47,918 nucleotides of DNA from JBAXGW01 sp037139195 (GTDB taxonomy: Bacteria; Bacteroidota; Bacteroidia; Bacteroidales; JAHJDW01). Below, one piece after another: positions 41,809 through 47,918 of this stretch (the stretch's first letter is position 1; each line of letters begins with the position of its first letter). Position numbers and translations under genes: made by a program. Under the pieces are notes generated by a model that was not told the origin of the DNA, did not search any database, and saw only the letters and a list, made by a program, of their open reading frames with translations. The DNA lies in contig JBAXGW010000032.1 of assembly GCA_037139195.1 (NCBI GenBank), forward strand, positions 1 through 47,918, written 5' to 3'.

Positions 41809-44016
41809 TTATTTAATAATCTTCATTTCGTCAATCAAATTTTTTGCTCCAGCAAATTTATCAATGATAAACAAAACATATCTTGAATCTACACAAATTG
41901 TTCTTTGCAAATCTGGGTTGTATTGCAAATTGCTAGTTAACCATTCCCAATTGCCATCGTAAGCCAAGCCTATTAGTTCGCCATTGCTATTTAATACAGG
42001 GCTGCCAGAGTTTCCGCCAGTGATATCATTATTGGTTAAAAATGCCAATGGAACTTTGCCTGTATGGTCAGTATATTGTCCAAAATCTTTTTTGTTGTAT
42101 AAGTCAACTAATTTTGCTGGCACTTTAAACTCAGGATTAGAGTTGTCCATTTTAGCAATAACACCATCCAAGTATGTTTGCCATTTGTAATAAGCACCGT
42201 CAAAAGGTTCGTACGATTTTATCGAACCATAAGATAAACGCAATGTTGAATTTGCATCTGGAGAATAGCTCTTACTTGCATTCATTTCTCTTAATCCTTT
42301 AATCAGCAAACGCTCGTTTCTGTCCATGTTTTTATTGGCTTTCATGTATGCAGGTTGCGAGCTTGTTTGCAAGTCGGTCATTACATTAATCGAAAAATCC
42401 ATCATTGGGTCAGCTTGTATTAATTTTAAAGTAGGTTTGTCAAGGAATTTTATCATTCTGGCTTTATCGGTAAAAATGCTTCTTGCGTAAACATCTTCAA
42501 CAAATTTATTTATCGATTCGTAAGGACAGCCTGCTTTGTATTTTTTAACAATAACATCATCAAAATATTTTACTCTGTCTTTTGCATCAATATCTTTGTA
42601 ATACATAGTTAATGCAGCCGCAAATTGTTTTTTGTCGACACTAACAAAATATTCTTTAAAAAATTCATCTACTTGTTCTTTCAATGATTTTACATTATTT
42701 TCAATCATTGTTTTATTTCCTTTTGCATCTTCTAGCAATTTTTTAAGTTGCATAAATTGCTGGGTTGTCATCACCATCGAGCTGCTTTGCAAAAGACCTA
42801 ATGAAGCATAAATCATAAGTTTTGCAGCTGGAGCTAATTCTTTATAATCAGCTTCATAACTAGGCAGAACATTCCCATATTCAGCTTTGCGTTTAGGATC
42901 GGCATTTACCCAAGCAGCAAATTCATCTTCCATTTTTTTTCTTTCAGCAATAACAGTAGTTTGTTGTAAATTTCTGGCTTCGCCTTTAAAATTTTTCCAA
43001 GTATTAGCTATAGAAGCATAAGTATCGGAATATGCAATACGCATATTGTCATCCGAATTCATCGCTTCTTTCATTATATCAAGCTTTTGACCGAATAATT
43101 TTACTACAACAGGATTAAAAACATTCATTTTATAATCCATTCCATAAGAAGTAATATATTTTTCGGTAGAACCTGGGAAGCCCATAATCATTGCAAAATC
43201 ATTTTCTTTAAGTCCTTTTATTGAAATTGGAAGTACATGCATTGGAGCATAAGGCACATTATCTTTAGAATAATTTGCAGGTTTTCCATCTTTTCCCATA
43301 TAAATGCGGAACATGGAAAAATCTCCTGTATGGCGAGGCCACATCCAATTATCGGTATCGCCGCCAAATTTGCCAATAGATTGAGGAGGAGTTCCTGTTA
43401 AACGAACATCGGTAAACACTTCGTAAACAAATAAATAATATTCGTTTCCGGCTAACATTTCCTTAACTTTAGCATTGTAGTGAGTTCCTTTGCAAGCTTC
43501 GTCTTCAATATCTTTAAATGTTTTTTTGATGGTTGCATTACGGGTTTTTTCGTCCATATCAGCTGTAACATCTTTAGTTACTCTGGCTGTAACATCGTCG
43601 ATTCTAACAACTCTAGAAACGGCAAGTCCTTCAACTGGAAGTTCTTCTGCTTGCGACTTAGCCCAAAATCCGTCGGTTAAATAATCATGTGCAACGCTAG
43701 ATAGAGCAGCTATAGAAGAATAGCCACAATGGTGGTTTGTTATCATTAATCCTTTTTCTGAAATAATTTCACCTGTGCAAAATCCACCTTCTTGTCCTTT
43801 GGGACTGGTCATTAATTGAAAAATAGCATCCTTAACGCTTGAATGGTTTATATCATAAATTTGTTCGGGCGTCAGTTTGCAACCTAGACGCTGCATATCA
43901 GAGTAGTTCAATTTGCCAATTAAATTGGGCAGCCACATACCATCGTCTGCCTTTGTTGTTAATGAGCCCGACATTAACAATACAAAGAACAAGTAAAATA
44001 ATCGTTTCATCTTCAT
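41809..44016 (-). CDS. S46 family dipeptidyl-peptidase, DPP7-type
   Basis: 735 residues. Signal peptide about 1-23. Chymotrypsin-fold halves separated by a helical lid: His site MITNHHCGYSS (His95/96), Asp site DNWMWPRHTGDFSMFRIY, Ser site TGGNSGSPVLNSNGELIG (Ser670). S46 enzymes cut dipeptides from the N-terminus of oligopeptides in the periplasm. In Porphyromonas DPP11 an Arg 18 residues after the Ser selects Asp/Glu; here that position is Gly (Gly688 in YDGNWEW), as in DPP7, which prefers hydrophobic residues. So DPP7-like specificity is predicted. Likely supports growth on peptides. Confidence 0.95.
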   Translation of the reverse strand: MKMKRLFYLFFVLLMSGSLTTKADDGMWLPNLIGKLNYSDMQRLGCKLTPEQIYDINHSSVKDAIFQLMTSPKGQEGGFCTGEIISEKGLMITNHHCGYSSIAALSSVAHDYLTDGFWAKSQAEELPVEGLAVSRVVRIDDVTARVTKDVTADMDEKTRNATIKKTFKDIEDEACKGTHYNAKVKEMLAGNEYYLFVYEVFTDVRLTGTPPQSIGKFGGDTDNWMWPRHTGDFSMFRIYMGKDGKPANYSKDNVPYAPMHVLPISIKGLKENDFAMIMGFPGSTEKYITSYGMDYKMNVFNPVVVKLFGQKLDIMKEAMNSDDNMRIAYSDTYASIANTWKNFKGEARNLQQTTVIAERKKMEDEFAAWVNADPKRKAEYGNVLPSYEADYKELAPAAKLMIYASLGLLQSSSMVMTTQQFMQLKKLLEDAKGNKTMIENNVKSLKEQVDEFFKEYFVSVDKKQFAAALTMYYKDIDAKDRVKYFDDVIVKKYKAGCPYESINKFVEDVYARSIFTDKARMIKFLDKPTLKLIQADPMMDFSINVMTDLQTSSQPAYMKANKNMDRNERLLIKGLREMNASKSYSPDANSTLRLSYGSIKSYEPFDGAYYKWQTYLDGVIAKMDNSNPEFKVPAKLVDLYNKKDFGQYTDHTGKVPLAFLTNNDITGGNSGSPVLNSNGELIGLAYDGNWEWLTSNLQYNPDLQRTICVDSRYVLFIIDKFAGAKNLIDEMKIIK

Positions 44017-44451
44017 TTTTAGTAATTTAGGTTTGTTATTAAGTAGTTTTTAGTTTTCGAGGGTGCAATAATACTATATTACCTTGTGCTTTCAAACAAT
44101 TTAACATTTATTTAGGTTATATTTATACTAAATGCACAATTTTTTGTATCAGAAATTATGCCATCTAAACCAATAGACTTAAATCCTGATGTTTAAGAAA
44201 AAATCAATCTGTTTAGACCCAAATAAACTGTACTATAGCGAACATAACTGTTCGATTTAAAGCAATCAAATAGGGTCTGCTTATAAACTCCGACAACTTC
44301 TACCGCCTAGTTTTCGAACTTTATAAACAGCCACTGAATTGGTTTTAAAAACAACATTTACTTAATTTATAACACAATTAAAAAAAATATAAACTAATTT
44401 AAAGTCTTGTGCTTAAAAAGAAAAAAATCACAAATAATCAACATTTTCACT
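44017..44451. other. Gene-free stretch between the S46 gene and the ppdK promoter
   Basis: About 435 nt with no ORF of merit, no hairpin with a T run and no known RNA motif that I can see. It must carry the S46 promoter on the minus strand, but I find only one-mismatch -7 boxes. Base composition is like other intergenic DNA in the window. Confidence 0.5.
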
Positions 44452-44481
44452 TTTGATTAATAGAAAAATATTGTACATTTG
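44452..44481 (+). promoter_or_regulatory. Promoter for ppdK
   Basis: TTTG at 44452-44455, 18 nt spacer, TACATTTG at 44474-44481: the best two-element Bacteroidota promoter in the window. It gives an mRNA leader of roughly 70 nt before the ATG at 44560. Confidence 0.75.
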
Positions 44482-44559
44482 AAAACTCGCAGTAAAATTT
44501 TTTAATCAACTGAAAACAAACTACATACATATTATAACTTTTTAAAAAATTAAATAATT

Positions 44560-47280
44560 ATGGCAAAAAACGTTTATTACTTTGGTGGTAAGACAGCCGA
44601 AGGTAAAGCAGACATGAAGAATTTGCTAGGTGGTAAAGGTGCTAACCTTGCTGAAATGAACCTTATTGGCGTTCCTGTTCCTCCAGGTTTTACTATCACA
44701 ACCGAAATGTGTACAGAGTACAACAAGTCTGGAAAAGATGCTGTTGTTGCAATGATAAAAGCTGAAGTTGAAGAAGCTATGGCAAAAGTTGAAAGAGAAA
44801 TGGGCTTCAAATTTGGAAGCGTAGAAAATCCTCTTTTGATGTCGGTTCGCTCTGGAGCTAGAGCTTCTATGCCAGGTATGATGGATACAATTCTTAACTT
44901 AGGTTTGAATGACGAAGTTGTAGAAGGTCTTATCAAAAAAACTAACAATCCTCGTTTCGTATGGGATTCATACCGTCGTTTCGTTCAAATGTTTGGTGAT
45001 GTTGTTTTAGGAATGAAACCAGAATCTAAAGATGATATCGATCCATTTGAAGAAATCATGGAACACATGAAAGAATCAAAAGGCGTTGAAAACGATACTG
45101 AATTAACAACTGAAGATTTAAAAGAATTAGTAGGCAAATTCAAAGTTGCTGTTAAAGAAAAAACTGGAAAAGATTTCCCATCAAATCCTTGGGAACAACT
45201 TTGGGGTTCGGTAACTTCAGTATTTGATAGCTGGATGAACGACAGAGCAGTTTATTATCGCTCACTTAACAACATTCCTGAAGAATGGGGAACAGCTGTT
45301 AACGTACAAGCAATGGTATTTGGAAATATGGGCGAAACATCTGCTACTGGTGTTGCTTTCTCTAGAGATGCTGCTACTGGTGAAAACCAATTCATTGGTG
45401 AATACTTAATCAACGCTCAAGGCGAAGATGTAGTTGCTGGTATTCGTACTCCACAACAAATTACAAAATTAGGTTCTCAACGTTGGGCTGAATTACAAGG
45501 TATTAGCGAAGCTGAAAGAGCTTCTAAATATCCTTCTTTGGAAGAAGTTATGCCTTCATTATATAATGAACTTGACGAATATCAAACAAAATTAGAAAAT
45601 CACTACAAAGACATGCAAGATCTTGAGTTTACAATTCAAGAAGGTCGTTTGTGGATGCTACAAACTCGTAATGGCAAACGTACTGCTGCTGCTATGGTTT
45701 CTATAGGCATGGATATGCTTCGCGAAGGAATGATTACTGAAGAGCAATTATTATCTCGTTGCGAACCTGCAAAATTAGATGAATTATTACACCCAGTATT
45801 TGATAAAACTGCGATGAAAAATGCGCAAGTTCTTGCTCAAGGCTTACCTGCATCACCAGGTGCTGCTACTGGTCAAATCGTTTTCTTTGCTGACGAAGCA
45901 GAAAAATGGGTTGAAGAAGGCAAAAAAGTAATGTTAGTTCGTATTGAAACATCTCCTGAAGATTTACGCGGTATGGTTGTAGCTGAAGGTATTCTTACTG
46001 CTCGTGGCGGTATGACTTCTCACGCAGCTGTTGTTGCTCGTGGAATGGGAAAATGTTGCGTTTCTGGTGCAGGAACTATCAAAATTGATTATAAAAACCG
46101 TACAATGGTTGCAAATGGAATTACATTCAACGAAGGTGATTGGATTTCATTAAATGGAACTACAGGTGAAGTTTATAAAGGTAAAGTTGACACTATGGCT
46201 GCTGAATTAAGTGGAGATTTTGGAAAACTTTTAGAAATTGCTGACAAACACTCTAAATTATTAGTTAGAACGAATGCTGATACTCCTCACGATGCACAAG
46301 TTGCTCGTAACTTTGGAGCTCAAGGTATTGGTCTTTGCCGTACAGAGCACATGTTCTTCGAAGGAGTTCGTATTAAAGCAATGAGAGAAATGATTCTTGC
46401 TGATGATGAAGCTGGTCGTAGAAAAGCATTAGACAAATTATTACCTATGCAACGCGAAGACTTTGAAGGTATTTTTGCTGCTATGCACGATTGCCCTGTA
46501 ACTGTTCGTTTATTAGATCCACCATTGCATGAGTTTGTTCCTCACGAAGAAGAAAATCAACGTGAAATGGCAAAAGAGTTAGGTATTAGTGTAGAAGACG
46601 TTAAATATAAAGTAGAATCTCTACACGAATTTAACCCTATGCTAGGTCACCGTGGTTGCCGTTTAGGAAACACATATCCTGAAATTACAGAAATGCAAGC
46701 TAGAGCTATTATTGAAGCTGCTCTTAATCTTAAAGCTAAAGGTATTAAGGCAGTTCCAGAAATTATGATACCTCTAACTGGTACTTTAAAAGAACTAAAA
46801 GCTCAAGAAGCTATCGTTCGCGCTGTTGCAGATCAAGTATTTGCAGAACGCAATGATAAAATTGATTATATGTTTGGAACAATGATTGAAGTTCCTCGTG
46901 CTGCTGTTACTGCTGATTTAATTGCAGAAAGCGCTGAATTCTTCTCATTTGGAACTAACGATTTAACACAAATGACATTTGGTTATTCTCGTGATGACGC
47001 TGGTAAATTCTTACCTGTTTACTTGAAAAAAGGCATCTTAAAAAGCGATCCATTCCAAGTATTAGACCGTGAAGGTGTTGGTCAATTAGTGAAAATGGGT
47101 ATTGACAAAGGACGTAGCACACGCGCAAATATGAAAGTTGGTATTTGTGGCGAACATGGTGGCGATCCAAGTTCAGTTGAATTCTGCCATATCGTTGGCA
47201 TGAACTACGTAAGCTGTTCTCCATTCCGCGTTCCAATTGCAAGATTGGCTGCAGGAAAAGCTGCTGTTGATAATAAATAG
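44560..47280 (+). CDS. ppdK: Pyruvate, phosphate dikinase
   Basis: 906 residues, full length. Interconverts pyruvate + ATP + Pi and phosphoenolpyruvate + AMP + PPi. ATP-grasp domain 1-350 (NLLGGKGANLAEMNLIG, SVRSGARASMPGMMDTILNL), phosphohistidine swivel domain with GGMTSHAAVVARGMG (catalytic His488), TIM-barrel PEP/pyruvate domain ending GICGEHGGDPSSVEFC and NYVSCSPFRVP with the acid/base Cys886. All key residues are kept. Codon use is tidier (more GGT, CGT, AAC) than in neighbours, which suggests high expression. Strong promoter before it, terminator after it. Confidence 0.98.
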   Translation: MAKNVYYFGGKTAEGKADMKNLLGGKGANLAEMNLIGVPVPPGFTITTEMCTEYNKSGKDAVVAMIKAEVEEAMAKVEREMGFKFGSVENPLLMSVRSGARASMPGMMDTILNLGLNDEVVEGLIKKTNNPRFVWDSYRRFVQMFGDVVLGMKPESKDDIDPFEEIMEHMKESKGVENDTELTTEDLKELVGKFKVAVKEKTGKDFPSNPWEQLWGSVTSVFDSWMNDRAVYYRSLNNIPEEWGTAVNVQAMVFGNMGETSATGVAFSRDAATGENQFIGEYLINAQGEDVVAGIRTPQQITKLGSQRWAELQGISEAERASKYPSLEEVMPSLYNELDEYQTKLENHYKDMQDLEFTIQEGRLWMLQTRNGKRTAAAMVSIGMDMLREGMITEEQLLSRCEPAKLDELLHPVFDKTAMKNAQVLAQGLPASPGAATGQIVFFADEAEKWVEEGKKVMLVRIETSPEDLRGMVVAEGILTARGGMTSHAAVVARGMGKCCVSGAGTIKIDYKNRTMVANGITFNEGDWISLNGTTGEVYKGKVDTMAAELSGDFGKLLEIADKHSKLLVRTNADTPHDAQVARNFGAQGIGLCRTEHMFFEGVRIKAMREMILADDEAGRRKALDKLLPMQREDFEGIFAAMHDCPVTVRLLDPPLHEFVPHEEENQREMAKELGISVEDVKYKVESLHEFNPMLGHRGCRLGNTYPEITEMQARAIIEAALNLKAKGIKAVPEIMIPLTGTLKELKAQEAIVRAVADQVFAERNDKIDYMFGTMIEVPRAAVTADLIAESAEFFSFGTNDLTQMTFGYSRDDAGKFLPVYLKKGILKSDPFQVLDREGVGQLVKMGIDKGRSTRANMKVGICGEHGGDPSSVEFCHIVGMNYVSCSPFRVPIARLAAGKAAVDNK

Positions 47281-47318
47281 TTCATATTTATAAAGTCGAC
47301 TTCTTCGTTACTCTCGGC

Positions 47319-47364
47319 GAAAAACTGCTCATTTACGAAAGTAAACTCCGCTTTTTTCGCCTTC
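47319..47364. repeat. Imperfect long hairpin after ppdK
   Basis: GGCGAAAAA at the left pairs with TTTTTCGCC at the right, and an inner TTTAC-GAAA-GTAAA closes the loop; the middle pairs poorly. No T run follows, so it is not the terminator; it could be a mobile palindromic repeat or a 3' mRNA stabiliser. Confidence 0.55.
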
Positions 47365-47414
47365 AAGTGCCTCGAATTCAATCTTTATAAAATAAGAGCT
47401 AATATCAATATTTT

Positions 47415-47450
47415 AAATCCCCCTTCGGAATTTTTCGTTGGGGGATTTTT
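47415..47450 (+). terminator. Intrinsic terminator for ppdK
   Basis: Nine-base perfect stem AAATCCCCC / GGGGGATTT followed by T-rich sequence, 135 nt after the ppdK stop. Confidence 0.85.
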
Positions 47451-47549
47451 ATTGTTAAAAATATTTGCCAATTAAACTATGTTTTTTGTAGGATTAACAT
47501 TATGTAAAACAAGTAATTATTACAATTAAACATAGTGTCAAATACTAAG

Positions 47550-47578
47550 TTGAAAACTATTTGAAAGACGTACCTTTG
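47550..47578 (+). promoter_or_regulatory. Promoter for the last gene
   Basis: TTG 47550-47552, 18 nt spacer, TACCTTTG 47571-47578; both elements well spaced. ATG at 47642. The gap 47281-47641 otherwise holds the hairpin and terminator listed above. Confidence 0.7.
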
Positions 47579-47641
47579 TCTGCAGTTTCTTAATAACGGA
47601 AAAATTTTAGTGTCAAACAAATTATTTAACAAAAAATATAT

Positions 47642-47905
47642 ATGAAAAAAATTTTATTAAATTTAAAACTTACAACAAGAATAAGTATTGTAATTATATT
47701 GTTTTTAGTAGTATTGTTTTCAGCGTTCTGTGCTGTTTTTTATGTGATTCAGAAAAAACAAATAGTTGCAACTGTGGACGAACGGATGAGACAAGGCGTG
47801 AAAAATTTAAACAGCGCAGTTGATGCCTATTGTGAACAAGTAAAGCTTCAAAACGCTATAGATTCTTTAATCAAAAGAATTCCTCGAGGCTCTGCCTCGG
47901 GGTGA
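47642..47905 (+). CDS. N-terminus of a membrane sensor or methyl-accepting chemotaxis protein, cut short
   Basis: 87 residues before a stop at 47903-47905. One membrane helix at about 13-37 (RISIVIILFLVVLFSAFCAV), preceded by a basic cytoplasmic start, and then the beginning of an extracytoplasmic sensor domain (VDERMRQGVKNLNSAVDAYC), as in chemotaxis receptors and sensor kinases with a Cache or similar domain. The last seven or so codons (RGSASG) come from the GC-rich palindrome at 47882-47902, so the real protein probably continued past residue 80. It is either broken by an inserted repeat or cut by the window end. Confidence 0.6.
   Translation: MKKILLNLKLTTRISIVIILFLVVLFSAFCAVFYVIQKKQIVATVDERMRQGVKNLNSAVDAYCEQVKLQNAIDSLIKRIPRGSASG
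47882..47902. repeat. GC-rich palindrome at the window end
   Basis: CCTCGAGGC-TCT-GCCTCGGGG: nine-base arms with one mismatch and a 3-nt loop. GC content is far above the surroundings. It lies inside the reading frame of the last gene and leads to a stop (TGA) directly after it. Confidence 0.75.
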
Positions 47906-47918
47906 GTAATTTCAAGCG

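Noticed and set aside
44577..44948. 123-codon minus-strand ORF inside ppdK
   Set aside because: Shadow of a strongly biased, conserved gene on the other strand; no independent signal.

Overview
The window is AT-rich DNA from a member of the Bacteroidota. Evidence: many genes have a TAnnTTTG promoter box a short way upstream and no Shine-Dalgarno sequence; there is a PorP/SprF protein next to a secreted protein with a gliding-motility-type (type IX secretion, type B) C-terminal domain; there is an HmuY/HmuR-like pair, an S46 dipeptidyl-peptidase, and an RHS fragment of the Bacteroidota type. I cannot assign a genus. Both ends look incomplete: the first gene has lost its 5' end, and the last gene is cut off by a GC-rich palindrome. 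No rRNA, tRNA or CRISPR array was seen.

Layout. (a) 1-4650: end of a trypsin-like serine protease, then four tandem paralogous secreted proteins of 266-272 residues that look like small outer-membrane beta-barrels, with one PKD-like lipoprotein among them. I do not recognise the family; it is one of the two least explained parts of the window. (b) 4676-12117: pentapeptide-repeat protein (divergent), then guaB, three SurA/PpiC-type envelope chaperones and a MoxR ATPase. (c) 12155-18290: phosphate block, with a polyphosphate kinase 2 and sensor kinase transcribed away from pstS-pstC-pstA-pstB. (d) 18330-21100: divergent phosphoglycerate kinase and glucose-6-phosphate isomerase. (e) 21318-28406: HmuY-like lipoprotein, TonB receptor, AraC regulator, PorP/SprF protein and a large type IX cargo protein, all on the minus strand. 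(f) 28633-36232: surface-glycan or glycolipid genes, with three GT2 glycosyltransferases, two polytopic membrane proteins and a methyltransferase. (g) 36250-41413: accessory region with an orphan RHS C-terminus plus candidate immunity protein, a xenobiotic-response (XRE) regulator, a decayed PemK/MazF-like gene, and two Rpn/PD-(D/E)XK genes that carry the same leader repeat. (h) 41435-47918: small membrane protein, DPP7-type S46 peptidase, ppdK, and the start of a membrane sensor or chemotaxis protein.

How the parts fit. Much of the window concerns the cell envelope: periplasmic chaperones (SurA-like) would help fold outer-membrane barrels such as those in (a), (e) and the TonB receptor; HmuY/HmuR-like proteins and the DPP7-type peptidase suggest heme and peptide use; pgi, pgk and ppdK belong to central carbon metabolism. 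Region (g) differs from its surroundings in base composition (RHS part), repeat content and gene decay, and is the likeliest site of recent gene turnover. Small palindromes built on CTTCGACTTCGCTCAG occur at three places, two of them in or beside (g).
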